A DNA stretch of 64,000 bases from Carnegiea gigantea (GCA_029747015.1 JAKOGI010001267.1:1-64000); one strand, 5' to 3'; counted from the stretch's first letter, positions 46,136-57,840 are shown. Notes: a model not told the origin generated them from the letters alone. Translations and numbers: made by a program.

Positions 46136-47700
46136 TTATATATGAGATTAGATTATTAGATGTGAACACCCCTAAATTAGGTCCAAAAAATTATAGATAC
46201 ACTTTAAATATATTCAACCTATACATTAACATTGTTAATTTCTTTAAATGTTAAGAGCACAGTTATAAAGTTATAATTTGATGAAGTAAAATTAAATTAA
46301 ATGCACCCAAGCCCAAATTTCTCGCTCTCTCTCCCTCTCTTATTTGGAGTTTAGGCTTTTAATTTAATCTAATTCTAATCTCTTTAATTTTCTTTTATTG
46401 TTATTATTTATTTTTTCATTTGTTTAGTTGCAATATATTCATGATGCAGGCTTTGCTTTAACTTGGCATGGCCCTAATGATTGATTTGAACTTGATACTA
46501 TTTCTGTTTTTCCCTTTTGGTATGATTAACTAGTTTAGATTGCTTATTTGTAGTTATATTTTATATTTGACATGTTCACTTCATGTCTCAATCTTTTTTG
46601 GTTTTATTGCTTGGTTCTGATGATATGTCTTCTATAACCAATATTTTTAATAAATGCTATGTAATCGTATCATTATGCGATTTCAACTCAATTTACATAT
46701 CAAAACTCAAAATATGAAAAACCGCAAAGAGCAAGTGTAGTAGTAGAGTTATCATAGTTTTTTTTGGAGGGGGGAGTAAAAAGTGGGGTATATTATTATT
46801 GTCTGTCAACTTTCACTAGTGTAGAAATATGAGACAGAACGTTGGGGAAAAAAAGATACGAAATGTCTGTACAAAATAGACTACCATAATATGCATAATA
46901 TAATTTTTTTTGATACTATACAATAGTAGTGACGTTAATGAATAGATACCCCTATTTTAAACATCTAGATCTGTAATTGCATAAAGCATAAACCATTATT
47001 GCTTAGAGTTTTAAGGAGGAGAGGATGTGGCAGTGTGCAATTCTTCATCAATAACTAGGGTTGGAAATTCCATGTCAAAGTCTCCAAGACGTTGCACGTT
47101 TGCTGAATCCATCTGTCCCCTTGCTTCCTTGCTTAGAGTTCTCCTCCTTTGAATCCTTTGTTTTTTTTAAATGAAACGTAGCTCGAGTCTTTGCGCGCAG
47201 CCATCTTTTTGCCAGCGTTTTTAGCGAATGTAAGTGAAATTTCTTCAAAGTGTTACTCTAAATATAAATGGCACCTTATTTTAATTCGGCTTTCCACAAC
47301 TTTCGATGGTGGGCTTCAGACTACCAAATTGTAGAGACTCTTAGTTATGTGATAACTCGGCCTCGAATGCGCTCTTTTTTTTCAAATTCCCTTTTTTTTT
47401 GGTAGTTTTTTTGAAGCCTTGTTTTTCTAATGACTATGTATAGATTAGTAAACAAACTTGACCATGCTATCCTTTGATTGTTCTTGTGAATTTTTTTTTC
47501 AACTTTTTTTTAGAACTTAAATTAATGATTTCTCCAACTTTTTTGTTTCAGGAAACTGCTGAATTGGTTACTCCTCAACTACATCATGAATTAAAATTGA
47601 CTTTTAAGACGAAAAATCATTTCTCTCCGTAAATTCGATTTAGAGAAGGCTCTTCACTTAACCTAGCTGGGATCAACTTGGACTTCTTCTTCTAGTCGCG
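46136..47700. other. Unassigned element C interior
   Basis: AT-rich, with a CT microsatellite (46323-46340) and several T-runs (47160-47168, 47376-47399, 47489-47512). No conserved frame. Confidence 0.3.
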
Positions 47701-47982
47701 AATCCTCCAATCAAACAACACAAGCATAACTCCTCTAATCAGATAACCAAGGAATGACTCCTCCAATCAGAAAATGAAGGCGTGACTCCTCCGATCAGAT
47801 AACAAAGGCATGACATATCTAATCAGATAGCGAATGCTTGACTCATCCTTTTCAAACAGCAAATGTGTGATTCATTCCATCATATTTGTGAAGTCATGAC
47901 TCCTCTGATCAGATAGCGAACGTGTGACCCATCTAATCAGATAGCGAATGCTTGACTCCTCCTTGCAAACAACGAAGATGAG
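47701..47982. repeat. 28 bp degenerate minisatellite, about ten units
   Basis: The repeated unit is CTCCTCYAATCAGATAACRAAGGCATGA. Ten consecutive 28-29 bp units can be read with drift. It lies in the interior of element C. Confidence 0.8.
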
Positions 47983-48229
47983 ACAACTTTCACGGTGAAA
48001 AATTGACTTAAAGGAGGAGGTTGCATTGTTGAAGGAAGATGGTTACATTACTAGTGCCTGACTCAAAGGAAAAGGCTACTAACTTAAAGAAAGAGCCTAC
48101 GTTGCTGTTGCCCCCAACATATAGGAGTTCAACTGTCTTTTCCTTAACTTGAAAGAGGCCTTGTTACGTTTGAGTTTTGACCCCTACGACATTAATGACT
48201 TAAAATATACAACTTTAAAGATTTGAAGG

Positions 48230-49160
48230 TTTGTTATAACAACTTAAGAAATAACAACTTCAATGACTTAAGAGTGTGCAATTTGACTTGAAAGTCTGCA
48301 ACCTTGATGACTTGAGGGTCACAAGCTTTGATAAATTGAGATTCATGAACCATAATAATTAGGGAGTCTGGCAATTTGGTGATACCTTATGGTTGGCTTA
48401 GGTGACTTAAAAGTTTTCTTAGTGATTTAATTTGATAAGATGACTTAATAGTCTTTTACTATGATGATTGAGAGTCTAAACTTTGATGACTTTGGCAGTC
48501 TTTTAATTTGATGGCTTAGGACCCCTAGACTTTGATTACTTCAGAGTCTACTTAGTGACTTAAGAGTTGGTAACTTTGTTGACTTACGGGTCTTGAATTT
48601 TAATGATTTGATAGTCTCTCACTTTACCAACGTAGGAGTTTGAAACTTTGATGACTTGGGAGTCTTCAAGAGTATGATGACTTAGGAATCTACAAAATTT
48701 GAAGACTAAGGAGTCTTAAAAATTTGATTTAGGAGTCCATATGATTTGATAACTTGAAAGTTTGTAGAGATTGAATTGGAAGTCTTAGAGTTTATCAACT
48801 CATAAGCCTATAAGGGTTGACTTAAAAGTCTTAGAGTTTGGTGACTTTAGAGTTTTCAATAACTGACTTAAAATTCTTCAAGTATATACAAGGAATGACT
48901 TGAAAGCCCACAAGTTTTTTGGTGACTTGAGAGTATATAGAGGCTGATTTAGAAGTCCGAGCATTTAATATGTGGGAAGTCTATGGTATTTTTAAGACTT
49001 AGGACTCTTGGTTTAACATCCTGAGAGTCTATGAGTGCAACTTGGAGGTCTCACTTTGGTGGCTTGGCTATCCATGATGATGACCCGAAGGTCTAGGATT
49101 TTGGTGACTTGGTAGTCTTTCAATTTCATGACCTCGAAAATTTGCAATGGTGAGTTAGAA
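48230..49160. repeat. Degenerate 25-33 bp minisatellite
   Basis: Some thirty units vary around TTTGATGACTTAGGAGTCT plus a variable 6-12 bp. Most contain GACTT-R-GAGTC, itself quasi-palindromic (GACT...AGTC). Units are strongly diverged, so the array is old. It follows the first minisatellite and precedes the gag remnant (downstream of it in the minus-strand sense). Confidence 0.75.
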
Positions 49161-49499
49161 GTCTACTCCCTAAACGCCAAATTTGGGTGTACTTTTGCTG
49201 AACCATTTTTAATATGATTAGATGATTAATCAGATTCTTCAGGAGGGATCTACTTCATCTAATATGATTTTTTTCTTCCTTGTAAGTTGTAGAACTTCTC
49301 CCCTGAATGCCTTATACTTTTCTATAGGATGACTTATGATCATATGATATTTAGGTTATCTAGGATCATTAGTTCTTCTGATGTCTTTAGGTCATTTTGA
49401 CTCTGGAAGTTCTATAAGACCCTTCTCAAGAAGTTAGTTTAGCATTTTAGGTGTATTAGACTCATAATGAGGGCATTCCTTCACTTCAGAGCCTATCAG

Positions 49500-49724
49500 G
49501 CTCTTCATTATTATTATACTCTTTGTCAAAATTTTCACCACCTGAGCCTTTTTGGAGGCTGCAAATGTTCGCTTCTCCAACTCTTTGTTAAATCAATAAT
49601 CTGTTTGTTTGATGCTTTTTGCGCATCCTTTTCTGCGCTTACCTTTGAAAGTTTATCCAGTGTGGCCTTTATGTTTGCCAGTTGTTTGTCCAAGTTGGTA
49701 GCCCCTATCACCATAACTGCCATG
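49500..49724 (-). pseudogene. Element C gag remnant
   Basis: On the minus strand an ATG (49722-49724) opens a 62-codon frame with ATNLDKQLANIKATLDKLSK, AEKDAQKASNKQIIDLTK and a basic LQPPKRLRW end. Plant Gypsy gag proteins often begin with this kind of short charged coiled-coil segment, which supports a minus-strand retroelement whose 5' LTR is at 50259-51112. The rest of gag and all of pol were not found in the 6 kb interior, so the element is largely deleted or replaced. Confidence 0.5.
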
Positions 49725-50258
49725 ATGACAGTGTTAGGAGACTCAATTTCTGATTAGGAGAAATGCAAATATGATCCCTTTGAGATGTTGGAGAAGTATT
49801 ATTACCATCTTAGTCATCATCCTGTGCGCCAAAAGGCAGGAAAATAGGATGGGTGTACGCTTAAAATTCATCCATTCCATGAGGTATAGTCTTCCTTGTA
49901 TTAAATACATTAAGAGATTTTAGCTTCAAATTAGTAAGACAAGCAGTTTGATTGACTCCATTAGCAGGCAACATGAAGCCAGAGTTTTGAGTTTTGTGTG
50001 ACTGCAAACTTGGAGTTACGACTTGTTGCTTTAGGGTGATGGAGGCACCAGTGCACTTTGATCATGAACTTATTCATCACTCCAGTGTTTCGATTACCAG
50101 ATGCACTGATATCCTTTGTGGATCCTTCATATACTAATACAATAGTCTCTTTCTTCGAAGGCTGATGAATGGTGTTATTGGTGCCATATCTTCTTCAAAG
50201 GAGTTTAGAACCTGTTTGCTTGGAGAACGAGAATAGAGGTAGAGATTATCACACTGGG
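49725..50258 (-). other. Element C leader
   Basis: Sequence between the 5' LTR and the gag remnant. Directly inside the LTR the minus strand reads TGCCCAGTGTGATAAT. No standard tRNA primer match could be recognised. No frame is seen. Confidence 0.4.
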
Positions 50259-51112
50259 CATGTCAAAAATTTATAAGCACAAAGTTGAGCTTAAAATAAA
50301 TTAGATGGGAAATTTAGAAACAAATTGAATTTTGTACCAATGTTGTAAACATAGGTACAACTCTAAATTGAGTACAACTGAAGTAATCCTCTGATTCAAT
50401 CTCCTAATGACTTGAGTGATTTGAGGGTATGACCTCTTGATCTCGGTCGATGAATAATCAGCCGAACAACTCTAAAATGGTTCTTGATCTTGATCTACGA
50501 ATAGTTGGTTGTTGTTTCTGAAGCTTGCAAGTTTTGATCCTTCTCGCTTGATAGCTGGATGTTGCTTGCAGTGTGAGCTTCTAACTTCTATAAATGCTGA
50601 TTGTTGAATTTAGTTTGCCAGGTTATGATACGAGGTGAGGTTGTCTAATCTCGATCAATGAACTGGATGAAGAATGCTAAAGTAGCCTTCAATTTGGAAT
50701 TTTAGGAGATGCTGAGCTAGTTGACTTTGATCCTTTTCGCTTGGTAGCTGAAGTCGTCTGTAATCCGAGCTCTGAAGCTGGTTAGAGGATGCTGAATGCT
50801 GAGTCCCTAAAAATGAGGGAAGTGACCCCTATTTATAGGATCCACAACAAGGGTTTCAGTTAGGCTTTGGGCCTGGGTCCATAATTATCCCTTCAATTTC
50901 AAAAGAAAAATAATTACTATTTTTTCTGCATCACCAATAACACATGACAACTTCTAATTAGCCGGAATTTGCTTCCATTTAAAGTTAATTTAATGGTTCC
51001 ACCAAAGTTAATTTTACACGTGGTAACTCTTAATTGGCCACATAAAAATTGTTTTATTTTACATGTGGCGGCAATGATTTGTTTAGCAAATTTTTGCCTT
51101 CTACGGTAACAT
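50259..51112 (-). repeat. 5' LTR of element C
   Basis: The plus-strand ends are TGTCAAAAATTT and TACGGTAACA, 854 bp. It matches the split LTR at 31558-31853 plus 43908-44412 in the same order, with several duplicated GCTGAATGCTGA-like words. Outer flanks (ATAAT before 31558 and TTTGA after 51112) do not match, so no target duplication is recognisable. Confidence 0.75.
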
Positions 51113-52303
51113 TTGACTAGTGTAGAAATCATTCTACTTCCCAACTTTTGTTATGTTCATATATTTAAAAATATTGGTGGATTTTATATGTTTTTATATA
51201 AGTCTACGTTTTTATGCATTAACTTATTTAATCAATGGTTTTCCCCCTTTCTTATTAGAAATCGCGTACTTATTTCTTTTTTTTTTTTTTTTTCAATGTC
51301 TCGTTCAATATAAGAATTAAACTTGAGTCCAACGTTGTCATTCGATCCTTGCAACATGTAAAAATTAGAATAGTGAATTGAAATGAGTGCGCCGTTTTAA
51401 CTAAATTTTGATTAATTAAGATCGAATATTTATGATAGATTAAGTTCGGGCTATTACAATTTAGACATCTCATATAAGTGGACCTAGCCAAGTGAGTCTT
51501 GCTCACTAATGACTGCGAATTTTGAAATACCATTTTCTTGTTTTCTAAAGATTTCGACAAACTCTTCTGTACCTTTCTAAATTTTTCATTTTTCTCCATA
51601 TTTTATTCTCCGCTATAGGTTGCTCACTAAACATAACTACTTTAGTACATTGACATGATGACTATATTTAGTCAAGGTCATGAAAATTTTAAACATTTTT
51701 AATCACGAACCAACAATCCTACTATTCTTGAATTCACTGGACGTTGTAGACCCATGTTTATAAATATATAACATCCATATTTTTATGCGCATAATATAGT
51801 AAGGACATAACAATTTCTTCATTTCTATTTGTTTACATTTTATTAGAATAAATTTTTTTGTTGGTTGAATCTTCCATTAATTAGTACCCAAGTTAAGCTA
51901 AGTGGCAATTGAAAAGACTCATAAAATGACACACAAATCTATTTTATGTAAACAATTCCTAGTTCATGTATTTAATGCAAATTTTTGTTAAGAGATTAAA
52001 CGGAAAGAAGGAAACTATATACTGTCAAAGTTCAAACTCTAATACATACTCCAAAAGAAAAAGTTCAAACCATAATAAAGCTTGAAGGTTTAGTAGGGAA
52101 AAGCTAAAATGACTCCCTTGTTATTTGCTGCACTCTGCCCTAATTTTCAACTAATTCAATATCAATTTTCTAATGCAGTATAGAAAGAAAAGAAAGAAGA
52201 AGAAATGACAAGGGATAAATAGTCAACGTGAATACAAGAGGGAAAAACAAAAGGAAAAACAAGTCGCTACCTATGCTAAGTTATCACAACAAAATGTTAC
52301 TAA
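51113..52303. other. Intergenic, downstream of the ATL gene
   Basis: AT-rich non-coding sequence without recognised repeats, apart from a 20-base T-run (51275-51294). It holds the 3' flank of the minus-strand ATL gene. Confidence 0.5.
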
Positions 52304-53122
52304 TCAATATGGTAGTATTTCTCCTCCATTATTCCTCAAAGTACCCCCAACTCTGAGCCCATGAAGCGTCGATCTTGGAGCAATGCTAGGTACAGGTTCC
52401 GAATACCTACTTGATTGGGCCTGATACAATCTACTTAATACGAAATCGATTTTTGATAAAGGAGGATAAGAATTATATGACGATGCTGACAAAGGATCTC
52501 TGAGGTCAACTACGACACAGGATTGATCCATAGATAATGACCGGCTCAGTCCCACTTTGATGAGATCTCTCGGCCTTAACCCTTCAATTGGTAAAACCAA
52601 TTTATTACAATGACATAGCAGGCCACCCGATCTTGTCCTTGTAATGCAGGGACTACGAGCACCATCACCACTGCTGCCAGAGTTCCTGATATTATAATTG
52701 CTCACCGTAACAGGCGAACGACAAATAGGACAATTAGAATGTGCATGAAACCAATTATCAATGCATGGCACATGAAATACATGGCCGCATAGGGGGAGCC
52801 ATCGGATTAAGTCCCCTTTGCTGAGGCGACCAAGGCAGATGACACATTGGTGGCCTTGGCTAATCCGATATAAATCACATGTCTTAGCTGAGTAGAACAG
52901 GATAGGAATAGTGTTGAGGATACGCTTGTCAAGGCCAACTGTGGTAGGTTCGATAACGATTGACACAGTTTGAGCATTTGAGCGCCTCCTTTTACAGTAT
53001 CTTGTGAACACTATGTGGAGAAGTGCGAGAATTATGGACGTAGACACTAAGGCAGCCACGGATATGACTATTACTGTGATAAAGGGGCCTTTGGATTTGG
53101 CTGACGAGCTTATGGCTTCCAT
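52304..53122 (-). CDS. ATL-type RING-H2 E3 ubiquitin ligase
   Basis: The product is 272 residues, one exon, ATG at 53122 and TGA at 52304. Residues 13-39 form one membrane-spanning helix, followed by a basic RYCKRRR stop-transfer stretch. The GLD motif of the ATL family is at 63-65 (VGLDKRILNTIPILFYS). The RING-H2 domain runs 93-134 with Cys93, Cys96, Cys112, His114, His117, Cys120, Cys131 and Cys134 (C-X2-C-X15-C-X-H-X2-H-X2-C-X10-C-X2-C), including the Trp (W124) that contacts E2 enzymes and the LPLCGHVFH block. A Ser-rich SRSLSMDQS motif lies at 193-201. All zinc ligands are intact and there are no internal stops. ATL proteins are membrane-anchored E3 ligases, many induced by elicitors or acting in hormone and C/N responses. 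The precise subfamily and substrate are unknown. Confidence 0.92.
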   Translation of the reverse strand: MEAISSSAKSKGPFITVIVISVAALVSTSIILALLHIVFTRYCKRRRSNAQTVSIVIEPTTVGLDKRILNTIPILFYSAKTCDLYRISQGHQCVICLGRLSKGDLIRWLPLCGHVFHVPCIDNWFHAHSNCPICRSPVTVSNYNIRNSGSSGDGARSPCITRTRSGGLLCHCNKLVLPIEGLRPRDLIKVGLSRSLSMDQSCVVVDLRDPLSASSYNSYPPLSKIDFVLSRLYQAQSSRYSEPVPSIAPRSTLHGLRVGGTLRNNGGEILPY

Positions 53123-54669
53123 AGTTGATCATCTGTTGAGTTTCGTTCTCTATGCAGAGATACTTAGTTTTCATTTTTTTTTTTTTTAAATCGTCAAGTG
53201 TCAAAAATTTGCGGCTTAAAAGAGCTCAAGCAGTTGCGCTTAAATTGGAGGTTTTCTACGAATATGCCCCTTCACATTTTTCTTTGGTTAATTTGTTGTG
53301 GAAAACAGTCCTCTTAACGACATTAATATACCTTTCCACGACCCCCTCTTCTTTTATTTGCTTGATTGAAGATGTGCTCTTGTTTTGCATATTTAAATTA
53401 CTTTCGGTGGTTTCTTTAATTATTTATACTATTTGTCCTTGTAGTTGTAATAATTTTAGTAATACTAGATGCTACCATTTGAATTCATCCAGAATTTTCA
53501 ATGGAATTCTTAATCGCAAAACGTACGTTGATTCTTTTCATTAGTGCTAACTGCAAAGGCTCTTTGTTTTTTAGTTGGAAAGTGTAATGTTTATTATATG
53601 CAATGAAATCCAATCTACAGGTTATTTTAGTTTTTGTTATTGAAATAATCAATCAATAAATCTATTTTTGTATTGATCAGATTTTTACAATCAATGTCAC
53701 AAGAACAACGTAATAGATATTAATAAATTTGCAAAAATGCAAGTCAATGAATAATAGCATTTGTGAAATGCATCTTGAACAGTTATTGTTGGCCAGAGTT
53801 AAGTTTTAAGATGATAAATACAATAGCAACTTCCTAATTTAGTTAGGTTGGGTCAATATAAGTTTTCTTTTAACTTAAAACCTTGAGCTTGGCCTAGCAC
53901 TTTTAACTGCTATCTTATTTAATTAAAGAAAAAATTATCTAAATTGATTTTTATAAAAAAAAACTAAGCTCATAATATGATATATAAGTATAATCTTATC
54001 TGAGGAGAATAATATGACTGACAAAAAGTAAATCCACAGAATATAGGGAAGCCCCCATTGTAATAATCAACAAGGACCTTTTAACAACCGTTGAATTTTA
54101 GGCTTTCTTAAGTTAATCAATGCCTGTCCAAGTTTGTTACCAAAAGTATGGAGACAATAAAAAACGTAGCTTTGTTGCCAAAAATTCAACATGAGAAGTC
54201 CCTCGTCCTTGTTAAAGACGAGAGGTTCTTCTGCAGATTATTTGAGAAATGAAAGTTCAAGTGACACGACACACAAGTTCATGAAATGGTCATCGAGAAT
54301 TTCAATCCAAAAGTAGAAAGATTTCTAAGCGAAAAAAAAATATGAAAAAAATTATTGACGAGGACTCTCTATTTTGTGAAAATTATTATTAGGTCACTTT
54401 CTTTTCAAAACAGATTTAAAGAGTCTCATATTCTGTAACAACTAACAACTATTTTAAGGGGACAATTTACTATTCCTACTCTAATGTATTGCCCTAAACT
54501 TTTCATATTTACATATTTAAATTTTGCACATATGATCTTATATTCATAAGTAAAACTCGAAACCCCTTTATATGATATCCAATCCATGTAAGCAAAAAAT
54601 AATTAATATAATCAAGTTAATTAATAGTTAATTAAGCTAATTAATTGCCTTTAATGCTAGAATCAGCAT
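53123..54669. other. Upstream flank of the ATL gene
   Basis: No gene is seen. Reading toward the gene on the minus strand there is an 85 bp AT-rich stretch with two TTGAC cores (W-box-like, 53190-53206). The rest is AT-rich and unassigned. Confidence 0.45.
53322..53330 (-). promoter_or_regulatory. Possible TATA box of the ATL gene
   Basis: The minus strand reads TATATTAAT about 200 bp before the ATG, a plausible position for a plant gene with a short leader. The sequence is AT-rich, so chance matches are likely. Confidence 0.3.
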
Positions 54670-54689
54670 CTACTTATCCTACTTCAAAT

Positions 54690-56345
54690 TATTCACATAT
54701 TGTGCACACTTCAGAGGGATCCACATCAGTAGCATTTCAATTAAATTATATCATTGACATAGTTTTAGAATTAAAACCGAAATTAGCAAAAATAAAGACT
54801 GAAATTAAGGAGGTAAACAAGTAATTGTCCATAATTCTTTTTTTTTAGTCAATGAAATTAGACATAGTGAAAAATCTAATTTAGGTATCTGTATTCCATT
54901 CAACATAATATCCTTTCCAAAACATAAAAAATAAAAATTCATTTCCTTTACAAGATGTAAAAATCGATAAAGAAATAGAAAACTTAATTGCAAAATCATC
55001 AAAAAAGTAAGAGAACGAAGAAAACAAAGAGGATGGAATATAAGCAGTATAATCTAGAGGGGTTACAAACTATGTTTGATAAAGAACAAAAGTCAAAAGA
55101 ATTAAACAAGACCATCAGAGCAATAGTGGATAAACAAGAAGCGCTACGTGATGACAATGAAGAGACAAATAAAGTCTAGTTAGAAGAAGAAATATATCAA
55201 CAAATGAACCTAGTTAGGCTAGAAGATTTGAATGTTGTTCCTCTAGAAGAAATTAGGAAAATTGGACAAACAAAATATGGAAAATTGGTGGCTAAAATTG
55301 AAATCAATAAAATTGGCAAAGAACTCAAAATCGACGAGTTTGAATCCAATTTAGTTAACAATGTCATTCCAAAACCTGAAAAGTTTAGTGAATCATCTAG
55401 AAATACATATTTTATGAGACCTATATATGTTCCAACAGAACGAATGATCAATTTTTTTTATTGGTTCATCCCAAAGAAAACCACATCTTCTGAAGAAATT
55501 AGGCTTACTCCAATTAATCAAATCGGTTACATCCTAAATATAGATGGAGCTCATAATTAAGAAGATATATTTGAATATTGGAAGAGAGTAATGAATAGCA
55601 TCCTGAACCTGAATATCACATGTACTGTTGGAAATTTCCTAAACTATATCAGACATAGTTTTTCTAGCACTATACCTAATTGGTACAACTCATTAAATGA
55701 GGAAAGAAAAAAAAGTATTAAGAATGATGGAAACACATACTGCCATGTTCAAAAAATTATGTAAGAAAATCAAAATTGAATTAATCAAAAATGAACTCGA
55801 TTCTGAAGAAGAAACTAGAGAATGACAAAGAAAGATTAATAACATAAAGCTTTAGAACATGACATATCCATAAAATTATATTGCTGAATTTAGTCAATAT
55901 TATTACAAAATTGGCATAATGAAACCAGTCTTGGTATGTTTTATGAGAAATTATCTTATTTAATAATTCTATAATAAATGAAAAATACATTACATGACTT
56001 TAGAAATTATCTTATCTCATAAATTCTATAATAAATGAAACTACATTACATGATTTGAAAAACGGATGTCATTAATACTCTTGGTACAAGAATCTCTTAT
56101 TCAATAAAATGGGTTAATTGATCAATATTTTGATTTCTCGAAACAAAAGAAAATGAAAAAATAATTTCTAGTATGTTGGCATACCTATCATCAATGGAGA
56201 AATGAACCTCAGAAGATAAGAAAAGAAAAATTTTAGAAGAAAAAGAGCTTTAAGAAGCAAAGGGAAGAAAAATATACAAGAAAGTATTATAACAAGCCAA
56301 GGCCCAAAAGGCAAAAAGTTTTTAGAAAAGCTACTTATTGTCCTG
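54690..56345 (+). pseudogene. EPRV-B coat region remnant, knuckle deleted
   Basis: Early pieces are charged and helical (FQLNYIIDIVLELKPKLAKI, then KELNKTIRAIVDKQEALRDD). A core follows with YFMRPIYVPTERMINFFYWF (55204-55560) and EDIFEYWKRVMNSILNLN, then an FYEKLSYLI-type segment (near 55940) and a very basic tail (56215-56320). A zinc knuckle would follow the basic tail in the family. Here only CPAGENS survives at 56340, so the knuckle appears deleted. Order and composition fit the caulimovirid coat protein, which assembles the capsid. Stops occur at 55177, 55558 and beyond. Confidence 0.6.
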
Positions 56346-56599
56346 CAGGGGAAAATAGCTTATTGAAAGTTTGAAACATTGGGTAGTTTAGACTATTTTG
56401 TGCTGAGTGAGAAAGAAGAATTAGACTTGAACCTAAAAACAACTAGACAATTAGTCATATGGTGGAAAGTAGCTCAATTAGTCTTGACGACCTTCAAGGA
56501 GAAGAATTTACAGTAGATAACGTGAATAAAGCCATCAAAGGTGATTGGGTCCTTAATAATATAGAAAGATACGATACATGAGAAATTCATCTTTCAATT

Positions 56600-57010
56600 T
56601 AAGAGTAAGCACGTATGCAAATTGATGGAAAGAGATTTAGAGATATAAAAGACTATGATTTTGATGTGGGAGAAGTAAATCTCAGTAATTGAAAAAATAT
56701 CCTTGAGCATAACTAGGATGGAGAGTACATGTGTATCCATGTTGAAAGTATCTAAGTTCAAATTACACCATTATGGTATTGTGGCAAAGATATCGATCTT
56801 TATACTTTACTTTGTGATATTAGGCATACCAAATTTAATAATCAAATTATCACAAGGATCAAGACCAATTTATGTAATGGTTTAGTATGATTCAATTGTT
56901 GACTTGGATATTATGTGAGGCTAAAAGATAAATTTGTCAAAAACTTCTTATCCCTTAAGATAAAAATAGTTGGGGTGGATACGAAGGGATGAGGTTAGCA
57001 ACTCAGGATA
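56600..57010 (+). pseudogene. EPRV-B movement protein remnant (30K superfamily)
   Basis: Pieces in three frames hold LHHYGIVAK, a VILGIPNLIIKLSQGSRPIY stretch, then YDSIVDLDIM and KDKFVKNFLSLKIKIVGVD. The hydrophobic strand with a central Asp is the core of the 30K fold used for transport through plasmodesmata. At least two frameshifts and a stop near 56884 break it. Confidence 0.6.
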
Positions 57011-57559
57011 TTTTGAAAAATTATTTATAAATTAGATAATACTATAGGTCTAAAGACTAAGCTAACAATTGTAGAGATAGAAAAATTTGAAAGTCCAACT
57101 CCAATGCAGAAAATTCTAAGGAGAAAATCTAATCTGCAGGAGATAAAAATTAACAGGACTTTGACACCTAACTTTACCAATCCCACAAAAATAAATTAGT
57201 GTGGCCAGTCACCAATGAGATTGGAAACATTACCATTAAATCCCAACAATTAAGAAGTATGAGTACAAGATTAGAAGCGGAAAAAGAATCACCAACAACT
57301 AAAGAAGAGCTTAAAGAAGATGATATGATTAGCATGGCCAGTGGCCAATGAGATGAGTAGAATAAGTTTTGAGCCTGTAAGACACAGTATAGATCAAAGT
57401 ATGAGTTTAGATAGAAACAAACAATTGGTACAAAACAAGGACCGTTAGAGAGCAAATTTATGAGCATGAATTAGTTGAAAATATAACTCTAGAGATATGC
57501 TATAAAATCACCAATACTAATTCTCATAGCATTTACATCTAATAAATATATGATCAGAA

Positions 57560-57840
57560 GGATATAATAGATATGAATTGTGTGATTACATCGATAGTAG
57601 TTGTTCTATTTGTTTTTTAAAAAATCTATATTTTCAAAATTCATGGGAAAAAGGCAAAGAAGCCTTTATAAATAAGGATAGCTAATAATAGCATAATGAA
57701 CAATAATGCAACTATAGAAGGGTTATCCATAGAAATAGGAGGAGTCAATGCATTATACTAGTTATATGGCCTACTGATTAACCCTCTCATTATATGATTA
57801 CTAGAAACAATTTTCAAATGCTATTTTTTCATGCAAACAG
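57560..57840 (+). pseudogene. EPRV-B aspartic protease remnant
   Basis: The active-site segment reads YIDSSCSICF (57587-57616) with D-S-S at 57593-57601, where D-S-G or D-T-G is expected: Gly replaced by Ser, one G-to-A step. Downstream, IMNNNATIEGLSIEIGG (near 57696-57745) matches the strand region of the fold. Stops surround both parts. Inactive. Confidence 0.5.

Noticed and set aside
31553..51117. Target duplication for element C
   Set aside because: The flanks ATAAT and TTTGA do not match; one edge may be lost or misplaced.
51270..51599. 109-codon minus-strand frame with a Lys-rich tail
   Set aside because: The tail is a poly-A artefact (T-run on the plus strand), and no domain is recognisable.
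53004..53544. Two plus-strand frames over the start and upstream flank of the ATL gene
   Set aside because: The first is antisense to the intact ATL coding sequence and the second has a run of Phe from a T-tract; neither has protein-like features.
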